Shown here one piece after another: positions 9,252-18,605 of a DNA stretch of 64,000 nt (its first letter is position 1; each line of letters starts with the position of its first letter). A program made the translations under genes and the position numbers. The notes below the pieces were generated by a model, which saw only the letters and a program-made list of their open reading frames with translations, had not been told where the DNA came from and did no database searches. The stretch is from Pseudomonas sp. TH41 (GTDB lineage: Bacteria > Pseudomonadota > Gammaproteobacteria > Pseudomonadales > Pseudomonadaceae). Location of the stretch: positions 2,500,001-2,564,000 of the forward strand of contig NZ_JAEKFH010000003.1 in NCBI RefSeq assembly GCF_016650695.1, written 5' to 3'.

Positions 9252-10286
9252 ATGGATATCACTGAGCTGCTGGCCTTCAGCGCTAAACAGGGCGCGTCCG
9301 ACTTGCACCTGTCTGCCGGGCTGCCACCGATGATTCGTGTCGATGGTGATGTGCGGCGCATCAACCTGCCGGCCCTGGACCACAAACAGGTTCAGGCGCT
9401 CATCTACGACATCATGAACGACCCCCAGCGCGTGGACTTTGAGAAGCATCTGGAAACCGACTTTTCCTTTGATGTGCCCGGCGTAGCGCGCTTTCGGGTT
9501 AACGCGTTCAATCAGAATCGCGGTGCCGGCGCGGTGTTCCGGACCATTCCGTCGAAGGTCCTGAGCATGGACGACCTGGGCATGGGGGAAGTGTTTCGCA
9601 AAATTACCGATGCCCCCCGTGGTCTGGTGCTGGTCACGGGACCGACCGGCTCCGGCAAGTCCACCACCCTGGCGGCAATGATCGATTACCTGAACAACCA
9701 TCGCCATCACCACATTCTCACCATCGAAGACCCGATTGAATTCGTCCACGAATCGCGCAAATGCCTGATCAATCAGCGTGAAGTCCACCGCGATACCCGC
9801 AGTTTTGCTACAGCCCTGCGCTCGGCCCTGCGGGAAGATCCGGATGTGATCCTGGTGGGGGAGATGCGCGATCTGGAGACCATTCGCCTGGCGCTGACCG
9901 CCGCCGAGACTGGTCACCTGGTGTTCGGCACGCTGCACACCACGTCAGCGGCGAAAACCATCGACCGGGTGGTGGATGTATTCCCGGGGGACGAAAAGTC
10001 GATGGTGCGTTCAATGCTGTCGGAGTCGTTGCTGGCAGTGGTGTCGCAGACACTGGTCAAGAAAATTGGCGGTGGGCGGATCGCGGCCCACGAAATCATG
10101 CTCGGCACGTCGGCGATCCGTAACCTGATCCGTGAAGACAAGGTGGCGCAGATGTACTCATCGATTCAGACCGGTGGGAACCTGGGGATGCAGACGCTGG
10201 ATATGTGCTTGAAGGAGCTGGTGGCCAAGGGATTGGTCAGTCGCGACCATGCGCGTGAGAAGGCGCGATCACCGGATAACTTCTAA
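9252..10286 (+). CDS. pilT: Twitching motility ATPase PilT
   Basis: A 344-residue hexameric ATPase that retracts type IV pili. An N-terminal PAS-like half is followed by the RecA-like domain with Walker A GPTGSGKST (130-138), the Asp box near ILTIEDPIEFVH, Walker B ALREDPDVILVGEMRD and a His box in TAAETGHLVFGTLHT. The start MDITELLAFSAKQ at 9252 follows TGAGGAG; an earlier TTG adds only four residues. pilU, usually next to pilT, is not present here, as an NlpC/P60 gene follows on the other strand. Confidence 0.97.
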   Translation: MDITELLAFSAKQGASDLHLSAGLPPMIRVDGDVRRINLPALDHKQVQALIYDIMNDPQRVDFEKHLETDFSFDVPGVARFRVNAFNQNRGAGAVFRTIPSKVLSMDDLGMGEVFRKITDAPRGLVLVTGPTGSGKSTTLAAMIDYLNNHRHHHILTIEDPIEFVHESRKCLINQREVHRDTRSFATALRSALREDPDVILVGEMRDLETIRLALTAAETGHLVFGTLHTTSAAKTIDRVVDVFPGDEKSMVRSMLSESLLAVVSQTLVKKIGGGRIAAHEIMLGTSAIRNLIREDKVAQMYSSIQTGGNLGMQTLDMCLKELVAKGLVSRDHAREKARSPDNF

Positions 10287-10289
10287 AGC

Positions 10290-10365
10290 AAAAGATCGCA
10301 GCCTGCGGCAGCTCCTACAGGGAAACATATCCCAATGTAGGAGCTGCCGAAGGCTGCGATCTTTT
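10290..10365. repeat. REPIN, family B
   Basis: An inverted pair of AAAAGATCGCAGCC...GGCAGCTCCTAC and its complement, lying between the 3' ends of pilT and the NlpC/P60 gene. Family B differs in sequence from family A. Confidence 0.9.
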
Positions 10366-10382
10366 GATCTTGCGTTAAAAAA

Positions 10383-11003
10383 TCAGCGCTGTACGACGCG
10401 CATCTGGCCCGGTTCTTTTGGCAGAACCCGCTTGGCAACCACGTAGTGGCTTTCCCAGTACGGTTTCTTCAGGGTGTCGATGCTCACCGACTTGCCACGA
10501 CGCGGTGCGTGGATGAAGCGGTCGTTGCCCAGGTAAATGGCAACGTGATTGACCCGGCGGCTCTTGATGTTGAAGAAAATCAGGTCGCCTGGTTTCAGAT
10601 CGTTGCGATCGACTTTCTCGCCATGACCGCTGGCCATCGCGTTGGACGTGCGCGGCAGGTCGAAAGTGGCGTCGTTAAACGCGTATTTCACCAGACCACT
10701 GCAATCGAACCCTTTACTTGGGCTGCTGCCGCCCCAACGGTATGGAGTACCGAGGACGTTGACTGCGCGGCTCAACACGTTGCTGCTTTCCTTGGCCGCC
10801 ATCGGCGGTACAAGTTTGCTGTTGGCTTTGCTCAGGTGAGTCGAATGTTTTGCAGTTTGTTTGTTTTTGCTTGAAGGAGCAGAAACGTGGGATTTTGGGG
10901 TGTAACCATTAACGTTTGGAAGACGTTGCTCACGATTGGTGGCGTGGGCGGCCAGTGGCATCAAAAGGCAAATGGTTAGCCATGTCTTGAAAAATGGACG
11001 CAT
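10383..11003 (-). CDS. Secreted NlpC/P60 family peptidoglycan hydrolase
   Basis: A 206-residue protein with a signal peptide of about 21 residues (ending AAHA), a Ser/Lys-rich linker and a C-terminal NlpC/P60 domain from about residue 75. The catalytic cysteine is in GFDCSGLVKYAF (C101), the histidine in NHVAIYLG (H153) and a third polar residue in FIHAP (H165). These enzymes cut the D-Glu-gamma-meso-Dap bond of stem peptides in the periplasm. The specific substrate cannot be read from the sequence. Confidence 0.92.
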   Translation of the reverse strand: MRPFFKTWLTICLLMPLAAHATNREQRLPNVNGYTPKSHVSAPSSKNKQTAKHSTHLSKANSKLVPPMAAKESSNVLSRAVNVLGTPYRWGGSSPSKGFDCSGLVKYAFNDATFDLPRTSNAMASGHGEKVDRNDLKPGDLIFFNIKSRRVNHVAIYLGNDRFIHAPRRGKSVSIDTLKKPYWESHYVVAKRVLPKEPGQMRVVQR

Positions 11004-11252
11004 TAGGCAAGGCTCATATGGGTTAGCGCGAAACTTTATAACAGCTTTTTTGTCTCTTCCGAGGCCGTTGGTCGATTCAAACGGAGGGCAACGGAACCAA
11101 ATAAGCGGAAAATTGACGCGATTGTCTGACAGAAGTCAGGTGCTATAAGGCTTTGACGGGGGACAAGCTAACATGTGCCATACGTCGGCAACCTGTAAAA
11201 AAGTCACAAAGAATTCAAGAATATTTATCTATCGTGTGAATCGAGGTCCTTC
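11004..11252. other. Intergenic region between divergent NlpC/P60 and TM2 genes
   Basis: 249 bases without a convincing gene. A plausible sigma-70 promoter reading rightward is TTGTCT (11122-11127) and TATAAG (11144-11149) with a 16-base spacer. The rest is AT-richer than the surroundings, as expected for a two-way promoter region. Nothing else is recognised. Confidence 0.4.
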
Positions 11253-11672
11253 ATGAACACCTATCAACAGGCCGGCCCGCATCAAGATACGCACAGCAAA
11301 GTGATCGGTTACCTGCTGTGGATTTTCGGTTTCACCGGGGCACACCGCTTTTATTACGGCAAGCCGGTCACCGGGACGATCTGGTTCTTCACGTTCGGTT
11401 TGCTGGGCATTGGCTGGCTGATCGACGTGTTTCTGATCCCTGCCATGGACCGTGAAGCGGATCTGCGGTTCACCGCCGGGCCTATCGAATACAACGTGGC
11501 GTGGATTCTGCTGACGTTTCTTGGGGTGTTCGGCGTACACCGGATGTATCAGGGGAAATGGATCAGCGGGTTGCTGTACCTGGTGACGGGCGGGTTGTTC
11601 TTTGTCGGGGTGCTGTATGACTTCTGGACGCTGAATGATCAGGTGTCGATTCGCAATGCGCAGAGCCGATAA
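11253..11672 (+). CDS. TM2 domain membrane protein (two TM2 units)
   Basis: A 139-residue protein with two TM2 repeats. The motif G-HRFYYGK...TGTIWFFTFGLLGIGWLIDVF is matched by a second unit beginning FGVHRMYQGKWISGLLYL. Four membrane segments are predicted, with a short DRE-type loop between the units. The family has no known reaction in bacteria. It is a single gene between a divergent NlpC/P60 gene and a REPIN. Confidence 0.88.
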   Translation: MNTYQQAGPHQDTHSKVIGYLLWIFGFTGAHRFYYGKPVTGTIWFFTFGLLGIGWLIDVFLIPAMDREADLRFTAGPIEYNVAWILLTFLGVFGVHRMYQGKWISGLLYLVTGGLFFVGVLYDFWTLNDQVSIRNAQSR

Positions 11673-11681
11673 TCGAAGATC

Positions 11682-11760
11682 AAAAGATCGCAGGCTTCGC
11701 CAGCTCCTACAGAGGGATATGCGTTTCCCTGTAGGAGCTGCCGCAGGCTGCGATCTTTTT
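11682..11760. repeat. REPIN, family B
   Basis: Two facing AAAAGATCGCAGGC...CAGCTCCTAC arms, with AGAGGGATATGCGTTTCC between them. It lies between the 3' ends of the TM2 gene and the dihydroorotase-like gene. Confidence 0.9.
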
Positions 11761-11765
11761 CGGTC

Positions 11766-13037
11766 TTAAGCCTGGTGACTAATCCGCCCATCCACCAAGG
11801 TGTAACGCACCAGTGCCGGCAGGCTATGCCCGATAAACGGGCAGTTCTCGCCCTTGGACAGCCAGGTTTCACCCGCCACGGTCGAAGCCGCCGGGTCGAA
11901 CAGCACGATGTCCGCCGGGCCTCCGACGGCCAACTTGCCGGCCGGCAGGCGCAACGCCTCTGCAGGTCCGGTACTCAGCCGCGCCAGCAGCGTCGGCAGA
12001 TCCAGCAAACCATCCTCGACCAAGGTCATTGCCAGCGGCAGCAACAATTCAACGCTGCTGATGCCCGGCTCGGTCGCCCCGAACGGCGCCAGTTTGGCAT
12101 CGCGCTCGTGGGGTTGGTGATGACTGGAAATCGCCGAAATCACACCCGACTTCACCGCCTCACGCAAGCCATCGCGGTCGGCGCGGGTGCGCAACGGTGG
12201 CTGCACGTGATACAGGCTGTTGAAGTCGATCAGTGCTTCGTCGGTCAGGATCAGCTGGTACAGCGCCACATCGGCGGTCACCGGCAGTCCACGCGCCTGG
12301 GCCTGAGCGATCAAGGCCACGCCGCGAGCGCTGGTGAGCTGACTGAAATGCGCGCGCACGCCACTTTGCTCGACCAGCAGCAGATCCCGGGCCAGGGCTA
12401 CGGTCTCGGCGGTTTCCGGAATGCCCGGCAAACCGAGGAAACTGGCGGTCGGGCCTTCATGCGCCAGGCCACCCTCGGCCAGATCATGGTCCTGAGAGTT
12501 GAAAATCACCGTCAGGTCGAACGTCGCCGCGTATTCCAGCGCCCGGCACAGCGTGCGGGTGTTGCGGAAGCTCTCCAGGCCGTTGCCGAAGGCCACGCAG
12601 CCAGCATCGCGCAGCGCGACCAGTTCGGCCAGCTGTTCGCCGTCCAGGCCTTTGCTCAGGGCGCCAATCGGGAAGACTTTGGCGTTGCCGGCCTCGCGGG
12701 CGCGGTCGAGGATCAGTTCGGCCACGGCCGAGGTGTCCAGCACCGGTTTGGTTTTCGGCGGGCAGCACAGGCTGGTGACACCACCGGCCGCAGCGGCGCG
12801 GGTTTCGCTGACGATTGAGCCTTTGCGGCTGTAACCCGGTTCGCGCAGGGCGACGTTCAGGTCAACCAGGCCAGGGGCGGCGACGAGGCCGTGGGCGTCG
12901 AGAGTGTCGACGGGCACAAAACCGGCTGGCGCCGCACCCAGGGCAACGATCTTGCAGGCTTCAATATGAATGTCGGTAACTTTATCCAGGCCAGTGGCTG
13001 GATCGATGACGCGGGCGCCGAGGATGCTGAGCTTCAC
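11766..13037 (-). CDS. pyrC': Inactive dihydroorotase-like subunit of aspartate transcarbamoylase
   Basis: A 423-residue amidohydrolase-fold protein. In active dihydroorotases the first strand carries an H-x-H zinc pair; here the same place reads [10 protein letters not shown], so the two histidines are N61 and A63. The protein therefore cannot bind the metal centre normally. In P. putida and P. aeruginosa the equivalent pyrC' product is a non-catalytic partner needed to assemble the active PyrB dodecamer. The four-base ATGA overlap with pyrB fits a fixed stoichiometry. A functional pyrC must lie elsewhere. Confidence 0.93.
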   Translation of the reverse strand: MKLSILGARVIDPATGLDKVTDIHIEACKIVALGAAPAGFVPVDTLDAHGLVAAPGLVDLNVALREPGYSRKGSIVSETRAAAAGGVTSLCCPPKTKPVLDTSAVAELILDRAREAGNAKVFPIGALSKGLDGEQLAELVALRDAGCVAFGNGLESFRNTRTLCRALEYAATFDLTVIFNSQDHDLAEGGLAHEGPTASFLGLPGIPETAETVALARDLLLVEQSGVRAHFSQLTSARGVALIAQAQARGLPVTADVALYQLILTDEALIDFNSLYHVQPPLRTRADRDGLREAVKSGVISAISSHHQPHERDAKLAPFGATEPGISSVELLLPLAMTLVEDGLLDLPTLLARLSTGPAEALRLPAGKLAVGGPADIVLFDPAASTVAGETWLSKGENCPFIGHSLPALVRYTLVDGRISHQA

Positions 13038-14038
13038 TGGGCGTTCTCCTGCTCGAATTGGCGCTGGGCAGTCTGCCCGCTCATGGCCATGGACAGCACA
13101 GCCATACGAATGGCGATGCCGTAGGTTACTTGGTTGAGAATCACCGAGTGCGGACCGTCGGCCACCGCCGACTCAATTTCCACCCCGCGGTTGATCGGCC
13201 CCGGGTGCATGACGATGCAATCCGGTTTGGCCCCGGCCAGGCGCGCAGTGGTCAGGCCGAACAGGCGGTAGAACTCGCCCTCGCTCGGCAGCAGGCCACC
13301 GGCCATGCGCTCGCGTTGCAGGCGCAGCATGATCACCACGTCGACGTCTTTCAGGCCTTCGGTCATGTCGGTGTAGACCTTCACGCCGTATTGCTCGATA
13401 CCGATCGGCAGCAGGGTTTTCGGCGCGATCACGCGGATATCCGGGCAGCCGAGGGTTTTCAGCGCCAGCATGTTCGAGCGTGCGACCCGCGAGTGCAGGA
13501 TGTCACCGACGATGGCCACCGAGAGGTTTTCGAAGCCGCCCTTGTGCCGGCGGATGGTGAGCATGTCGAGCATGCCTTGAGTCGGGTGGGCGTGACGGCC
13601 GTCGCCGCCGTTGATGATCGCCACTTGCGGGCACACATGTTCGGCGATGAAGTGCGCGGCGCCAGAATCACCGTGGCGCACGACAAACATGTCGGCGGCC
13701 ATCGCTTCGAGGTTGCGCAGGGTATCGAGCAGGGTTTCGCCCTTGCTCGCCGACGACGTGGACACGTTCAAGGTGATCACGTCAGCCGAGAGCCGCTGAG
13801 CGGCCAGTTCGAAGGTGGTGCGGGTGCGGGTGGAGTTCTCGAAGAACACGTTGCACACGGTCTTGCCGCGCAGCAACGGGACTTTCTTCACCGCTCGGGC
13901 GCCGACTTCAAGGAACGAGTCGGCGGTATCGAGGATTTCCGTCAGCAACTCGCGGCGCAAGCCGTCGAGCGAGAGGAAGTGGCGCAGCTGGCCCTGATCA
14001 TTGAGCTGCAGCGGGCGCTTGGTTTCTAGAGGCGTCAT
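13034..14038 (-). CDS. pyrB: Aspartate carbamoyltransferase catalytic subunit PyrB
   Basis: A 334-residue enzyme joining carbamoyl phosphate and L-aspartate in the second step of pyrimidine synthesis. The carbamoyl-phosphate motif [13 protein letters not shown] and the [10 protein letters not shown] block are intact. The start [12 protein letters not shown] at 14038 is chosen over a methionine six codons upstream. Compared with E. coli PyrB the N-terminus is extended by about 20 residues, as known for Pseudomonas, where it binds nucleotide effectors. It is followed by the overlapping pyrC' subunit. Confidence 0.96.
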   Translation of the reverse strand: MTPLETKRPLQLNDQGQLRHFLSLDGLRRELLTEILDTADSFLEVGARAVKKVPLLRGKTVCNVFFENSTRTRTTFELAAQRLSADVITLNVSTSSASKGETLLDTLRNLEAMAADMFVVRHGDSGAAHFIAEHVCPQVAIINGGDGRHAHPTQGMLDMLTIRRHKGGFENLSVAIVGDILHSRVARSNMLALKTLGCPDIRVIAPKTLLPIGIEQYGVKVYTDMTEGLKDVDVVIMLRLQRERMAGGLLPSEGEFYRLFGLTTARLAGAKPDCIVMHPGPINRGVEIESAVADGPHSVILNQVTYGIAIRMAVLSMAMSGQTAQRQFEQENAQ

Positions 14039-14065
14039 CGCGAAGGGGACTCTCAATAGGGCGAA

Positions 14066-14569
14066 TTAAAGGGCGAGGTCTTGCAGTTCGAGCGCAAGCT
14101 CCGGGCCGGACAACTTCACGCGCTCGTGGGCGGCGAGGGCCAGGGTTGCACCGACCACATTCGGACGGATCGGCAGTTCACCGGCGTCCAGGTCCAGCAG
14201 GCAGACCAGCGTCACGCTGGCCGGTCGACCGTAGTCGAAGAGTTCGTTCATGGCCGCGCGGATGGTCCGGCCGCTCATCAACACGTCGTCGATCAGCACC
14301 AGGTGCTGGCCTTCGATCTCGAACGGCAGGGCCGACGGGCGGACTTGCGGGTGCAGGCCGTTCTGGCTGAAGTCGTCGCGGTAGAAGGAAACGTCCAGCG
14401 TCCCCAGTGGCGAGTCGCTGCCCAGTTCATCGAGCAACGCCTGGGCGACCCAGACGCCGCCGGTACGGATACCGATGTAGCGCGGTTCGCTGATGCCACG
14501 GTGTTCCAGGTGTGCCTTGAGACGGATTGCCATCTGGCTGATCAGTTCGGCGGGATTGGGCAGGCTCAT
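14066..14569 (-). CDS. pyrR: PyrR bifunctional regulator/uracil phosphoribosyltransferase
   Basis: A 167-residue PRTase-fold protein with the PRPP loop [16 protein letters not shown] and the family segment [11 protein letters not shown]. In Gram-positives PyrR binds pyr mRNA. In Pseudomonas it precedes pyrB-pyrC' and has been described as a regulator of pyrimidine genes. It lies 27 bases upstream of pyrB on the same strand, so the three form one transcript. No obvious attenuator was found in the short leader. Confidence 0.94.
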   Translation of the reverse strand: MSLPNPAELISQMAIRLKAHLEHRGISEPRYIGIRTGGVWVAQALLDELGSDSPLGTLDVSFYRDDFSQNGLHPQVRPSALPFEIEGQHLVLIDDVLMSGRTIRAAMNELFDYGRPASVTLVCLLDLDAGELPIRPNVVGATLALAAHERVKLSGPELALELQDLAL

Positions 14570-14649
14570 GGTTGCTCCTTCTTGGGCCCGAGCCGGGTAT
14601 CGCTGCGTTTGGCTCGGGTTGTAGCTAAGAGAGACGTGATGACGGCTCT

Positions 14650-15087
14650 TCAGGATTCGAACAGTGCGGTGTTTTCGTCGAGCCAGCCTTGCAGCAGCAG
14701 GGCGGCGGCGATGGCATCGACCGGGTTGTCGCGGTAACTGCCCTTTTGCCCGCCACGATCCCGTCGTTCGCCTTTGGCCTCGAAGGTCGTCAGGCGTTCA
14801 TCGTGGGTATAGAAAGGCAAGTTGTAGCGGCCGTTGAGGCGGCGGGCGAACTTTTCGGCCCGCAGGCACATGTCGCTGGGCGTACCGTCCATGTTCAGTG
14901 GCAGACCGACCACCACGGCATCGGGTTTCCACTCTTTAATGAGGGCTTCGACCTGGTTCCAGTCCGGAATGCCGTTTTGTGCCTTCAAGGTGCACAGCTC
15001 GCGGGCCTGGCCGGTAATCACCTGGCCGACCGCGACGCCGATCTGTTTGGTGCCGTAGTCGAATCCCAGAATCAGCCGCAGGGCCAT
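14650..15087 (-). CDS. ruvX: RuvX/YqgF family RNase H-fold nuclease
   Basis: A 145-residue RNase H-fold protein, from the family called RuvX or YqgF, linked to 16S rRNA 5'-end maturation and Holliday junction resolution. The first catalytic aspartate is in [13 protein letters not shown], and the second acidic block is [14 protein letters not shown]. The start overlaps the yqgE stop as TGATG. Confidence 0.95.
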   Translation of the reverse strand: MALRLILGFDYGTKQIGVAVGQVITGQARELCTLKAQNGIPDWNQVEALIKEWKPDAVVVGLPLNMDGTPSDMCLRAEKFARRLNGRYNLPFYTHDERLTTFEAKGERRDRGGQKGSYRDNPVDAIAAALLLQGWLDENTALFES

Positions 15088-15659
15088 CAGGCGTGCCCCG
15101 CCTGGCTGGTGAGCAGGCTTAGATTGATGCCCAGGTGTTTGGCCGCCGCTTCCAGGCGCAGTTCGCTGCTGGTGTTGAACAGGATGTCGGCGTCGAACGG
15201 GCAGGTGAGCCAGGCGTTGTCAGCCAGTTCGGCCTCAAGCTGCCCGGCTTCCCAGCCCGCGTAGCCGAGGATAATCAGGCTTTTCGCCGGACCAACGCCG
15301 TCGGCGATGGCGAACAGCACATCCTGGGAGGTCGATAGCGACAGTTCGCCTTCCAGATCAACGGTTGCCTGATAGTGCTGGCCTGAAGGGTGCAGGACAA
15401 AACCGCGATCAGTCTGCACCGGGCCGCCGATGAAAATCGGCACATGCTGGCAGAGCACCGGTGGTTCGACGTCGGGGCGCAATTGCTCGAGGATGTCGGC
15501 CAGATTGAGGTCCTGCGCACGGTTGACTACCAGCCCCATGGCACCATTGGCCGTGTGCTCGACGATGTAGGTCAAGGTGTGCGCAAAGTTCGGGTCGACC
15601 ATGTGAGGCATGGCGATCAGGAAGTGATGCTTGAGGTAGCTGGGGCTGACGTTCTTCAT
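15087..15659 (-). CDS. yqgE: YqgE/AlgH family protein (UPF0301)
   Basis: A 190-residue protein of the DUF179/UPF0301 family, called AlgH in P. aeruginosa. The start MKNVSPSYLKHHFLIAMPHM at 15659 gives the family length; a frame to 15722 adds 21 non-conserved residues. Characteristic blocks are NGAMGLVVNR, GGPVQTDRGFVLH and GYAGWEAGQLE. The reaction is unknown; links to alginate regulation have been proposed. It is followed directly by ruvX. Confidence 0.94.
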   Translation of the reverse strand: MKNVSPSYLKHHFLIAMPHMVDPNFAHTLTYIVEHTANGAMGLVVNRAQDLNLADILEQLRPDVEPPVLCQHVPIFIGGPVQTDRGFVLHPSGQHYQATVDLEGELSLSTSQDVLFAIADGVGPAKSLIILGYAGWEAGQLEAELADNAWLTCPFDADILFNTSSELRLEAAAKHLGINLSLLTSQAGHA

Positions 15660-15725
15660 GAGCGCTAGTGTGGCGTTGGAGGGGCGAACTGACAAGCTGG
15701 GGATGTGCAGGAAATGCCGCAAATC

Positions 15726-15838
15726 TGTAGGAGCAGCCGGTCGACGCTCGATTGCTCGCGATGGTCGTCAACGATAACGCTGCAAACCTGACACTCCGCG
15801 GTGTTCTCGGGTTTTTCGCGAGCAAGCTCGCTCCTACA
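15726..15838. repeat. REPIN, family A, with expanded left half (113 bp)
   Basis: The spacer motif TCGTCAACGATAACG and the right arm GCGAGCAAGCTCGCTCCTACA match the 100-bp family A copies. The left arm carries about 13 extra bases (around CCGGTCGACGCTCG) between the two REP halves. It lies between the yqgE start and the tonB3 stop. Confidence 0.88.
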
Positions 15839-15852
15839 AGGGTCTTGCGGTG

Positions 15853-16752
15853 TCAGTTGCTGGAAAGTTTATCCCCGCGCGCAAATTTCCAGGTCCGGAT
15901 GATTTCCAGTCGGTCGACGTCTGACAGGTCCCCGGTAAAGGGTGAAAATGGCGCGGCCAGGCGCACGATGCGCTGGGCGGCCTGGTCGAGCAACGGCTGG
16001 CCGGAGGATTCCAGTACCAGCACTTCATAGAGCGAACCGTCGCTGTTGATCGAGACCATCAGGCGCAAATTGCCGTAGATCTGCTGGCGCCGTGCTTCGT
16101 CGGGGTAATTGAGATTACCGATCCGTTCAACCTTCTTGCGCCACTCATCCTTGTACCAGGCACCCTTGTCGCGCATGGTCGATGCTGCGCTCAGGCGATG
16201 GATGCGCGGGCGCTTGGCGTACAGCTGTTGTTCGTTGGCCAGTTCCGCTTCCAGGCTGGCAATGTCGCTGGACAGCTGCGAGCTGTCGAACGTCGGCGCC
16301 GCCACCGCAGGTTTGGTTTCAGTCTTGGGTTCCTGGTTTTTGGCGGGGGCTTTTTTCGGCTTCGGCGCCACGGTGGTCACGGCTGCCTTGGGCGGCGCTT
16401 CCTGTACTTCAGGCTTGGCGGCGGGCGGTGGCGTGACTTGCTGCACCTTGTTGTCCTGGAAGGGCGCGACCTCGGTCGTCTTCGGGATCGCCTTTTTATC
16501 CAGCGTGCCGCTGCCTTCCTGATTTTCCTGCGCGAGGAAGTCAGCTTTCGCAGGCTTTTTTTCGCTTTTGAAGGTGGCGAGGGTGATTTCCAGGGTTCTG
16601 CTGATCTGCTTGGGTTCGACCATCGTAAAGCCGACGCCCAACAGCAAGGCCAGGTGAATCAACGCCGCGAGAAACAGGGTAAAACCGAGGCGATCGGCCG
16701 GGCGCACGCCACGGTGGGCGAGTTCAGCGGGCAGATCGGACGGGAGCGTCAT
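15853..16752 (-). CDS. tonB3: TonB family protein TonB3
   Basis: A 299-residue protein with one N-terminal membrane anchor (about residues 23-44), a long Pro/Lys/Ala-rich periplasmic linker (about 75-150), and a C-terminal TonB domain (about 210-299) containing NLNYPDEARRQQIYGNL and the ending IRTWKFARG. In P. aeruginosa the tonB3 gene sits in the same place, next to gshB and pilG, and is needed for twitching motility and pilus assembly. The assignment as TonB3 rests on this position and the domain layout. No exbB/exbD lie nearby. Confidence 0.88.
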   Translation of the reverse strand: MTLPSDLPAELAHRGVRPADRLGFTLFLAALIHLALLLGVGFTMVEPKQISRTLEITLATFKSEKKPAKADFLAQENQEGSGTLDKKAIPKTTEVAPFQDNKVQQVTPPPAAKPEVQEAPPKAAVTTVAPKPKKAPAKNQEPKTETKPAVAAPTFDSSQLSSDIASLEAELANEQQLYAKRPRIHRLSAASTMRDKGAWYKDEWRKKVERIGNLNYPDEARRQQIYGNLRLMVSINSDGSLYEVLVLESSGQPLLDQAAQRIVRLAAPFSPFTGDLSDVDRLEIIRTWKFARGDKLSSN

Positions 16753-16829
16753 GACAAGAAAACCAACATCGCGTTTTTCACAGGCCGCGCATGATAACGC
16801 AATGTTGGTCGCATCTTGGCTGTTCTATA

Positions 16830-17783
16830 TCAACGAGCCTTGAGCTTCTGATCGATGGCATCCATCAGCATCCCGCCGATATCGGTGCCAAACGCGTTAT
16901 CAATTTCGCGAATGCACGTCGGGCTGGTGACGTTGATTTCCGTCAGGTGCTCGCCGATCACGTCAAGCCCCACGAACAGCAGGCCTTTCTCGCGCAGGGT
17001 CGGGCCGACTTGGGCGGCGATCCAGCGATCCTTGTCGGTCAGCGGACGGGCTTCACCACGGCCACCGGCCGCGAGGTTGCCACGGGTTTCGCCAGCAGCG
17101 GGAATCCGCGCCAGGCAGTAATCCACCGGCTCGCCGTCGATCATCAGGATGCGTTTGTCGCCATCGACGATAGCGGGCAGATAGCCCTGGATCATGATCT
17201 GCTGCTTGCCATGCAAAGTCAGGGTTTCGAGGATCACCGACAGGTTCGGGTGGCCGGCGGTGTGACGGAAGATCGATGAGCCGCCCATGCCGTCCAGCGG
17301 CTTGAGGATCACGTCGCCGTGGTGATCGGCGAATTCACGCAGGACGTCCGGGCGACGGCTGACGATGGTCGGCGGCGTGCACTGCGGGAACAGCGTGGCG
17401 AACAGCTTTTCGTTGCAGTCACGCAGGCTCTGCGGCTTGTTGACCACCAGCACGCCGGCGCGCTCGGCCTGCTCCAACAGGTAAGTGGAGTAGACGAATT
17501 CCATGTCGAACGGCGGATCCTTGCGCATCAGGATCACGTCCAGATCGCTCAGCAGCGCGTCAGTCTCGGCTTCCAGTTCGAACCATTTCTGCGGGTCGGC
17601 GAAGACTTTCAACGGCCGCATCCGCGCCCGCGCTTCACCTTCAGCCTGGTACAAATCGCTCTGTTCCATATAGAACAGTTCCCAGCCGCGCTTCTGTGCA
17701 GCCAGCAACATGGCCAGCGAGCTATCCTTTTTATAGGAAATGCCGGCAATAGGATCCATGACAATCCCGACGCGAACGCTCAT
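16830..17783 (-). CDS. gshB: Glutathione synthetase GshB
   Basis: A 317-residue ATP-grasp enzyme that joins gamma-glutamylcysteine and glycine. The N-terminal block GIVMDPIAGISYKKDSS, the MRKDPPFDMEFVYSTYLLE segment, the ATP-grasp loop PLDGMGGSSIF and the terminal NVTSPTCIREID are all typical. It is divergent from the pilG operon across a region holding a REPIN. Confidence 0.97.
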   Translation of the reverse strand: MSVRVGIVMDPIAGISYKKDSSLAMLLAAQKRGWELFYMEQSDLYQAEGEARARMRPLKVFADPQKWFELEAETDALLSDLDVILMRKDPPFDMEFVYSTYLLEQAERAGVLVVNKPQSLRDCNEKLFATLFPQCTPPTIVSRRPDVLREFADHHGDVILKPLDGMGGSSIFRHTAGHPNLSVILETLTLHGKQQIMIQGYLPAIVDGDKRILMIDGEPVDYCLARIPAAGETRGNLAAGGRGEARPLTDKDRWIAAQVGPTLREKGLLFVGLDVIGEHLTEINVTSPTCIREIDNAFGTDIGGMLMDAIDQKLKAR

Positions 17784-17822
17784 GGGTTTTTCCTCGAAAT
17801 TTGGGGGCTAATGTCGATCTCC

Positions 17823-17922
17823 TGTAGGAGCGAGCTTGCTCGCGATGGACCTGAGAGCACCGCGCTTATCCAGCCAGCACGCGTCATCGTTAACGATCAT
17901 CGCGAGCAAGCTCGCTCCCACA
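17823..17922. repeat. REPIN, family A, 100 bp
   Basis: It has the exact 100-bp length of the main family A group, in reverse orientation (TTAACGATGACGCG reads on the minus strand). It lies 39 bases upstream of gshB. Confidence 0.92.
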
Positions 17923-18143
17923 AAGGATCAGTCCAAAAGGACCGTATAAAAGTGGCGTCAGAGTGGCGCTGAGTGTGTTCCCGGTCAAGGAAAAACCCAC
18001 GTCAAGGTCGGCTGATAGATTGGATTTGGAGACTGTGCTAAAAAGGCTGCCATGCCGTGCTGGCCCTTGAGCATCAAGGGTTTCGAGCCCCTGGTAACCG
18101 GAAAACGGACAAATTGATTCGCAAAGGCGACGGTAGAGCCACT
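17923..18143. other. Upstream region of the pilG operon
   Basis: 221 bases between the gshB-side REPIN and pilG. No gene is supported; an open frame runs into pilG from 18057 but lacks family similarity. It presumably contains the pilG promoter, but no hexamer pair is convincing enough to mark. Confidence 0.4.
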
Positions 18144-18548
18144 ATGGAACAGCATTCCAGCGCCTTGAAGGTCATGGTGATCGACGATTCGAAGACGATT
18201 CGCCGCACCGCCGAAACGCTGTTGAAGAATGTAGGGTGTGAGGTCATCACGGCCATCGACGGTTTCGATGCCCTGGCCAAGATTGCCGACAATCACCCGG
18301 GCATCATCTTTGTCGACATCATGATGCCGCGTCTGGATGGCTATCAGACCTGCGCTTTAATCAAGAACAACAGTGCGTTCAAGTCCACGCCAGTGATTAT
18401 GCTGTCGTCCAAGGACGGGCTGTTCGACAAGGCCAAGGGGCGCATCGTCGGCTCCGACCAGTTTTTGACCAAGCCTTTCAGCAAGGAAGAGCTGCTGAAC
18501 GCGATCCAGGCCCATGTACCGGGCTTCGCCGCCGTTTTGCCGCAGTAG
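18144..18548 (+). CDS. pilG: Twitching motility response regulator PilG
   Basis: A 134-residue stand-alone receiver (CheY-like) domain. Key residues are the acidic pair in VIDDSKTIRR, the phosphoryl acceptor D58 in FVDIMMPRLDGY, the Thr/Ser in MLSSKDG and the lysine in LTKPFSKEEL. In P. aeruginosa PilG is phosphorylated by ChpA and promotes pilus extension. The start at 18144 gives the normal length. It is first in pilGHIJ-chpA-chpC. Confidence 0.96.
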   Translation: MEQHSSALKVMVIDDSKTIRRTAETLLKNVGCEVITAIDGFDALAKIADNHPGIIFVDIMMPRLDGYQTCALIKNNSAFKSTPVIMLSSKDGLFDKAKGRIVGSDQFLTKPFSKEELLNAIQAHVPGFAAVLPQ

Positions 18549-18605
18549 GACACGCACAGTGACGCTCGGCCAGCGGGCCCGGCGTCGACAAGAATGGGGA
18601 AGACC

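Noticed and set aside
18076..18100. GGTTTCGAGCCCC, resembling a tRNA T-arm
   Set aside because: No acceptor, D or anticodon stems accompany it; no tRNA genes were found in the window.
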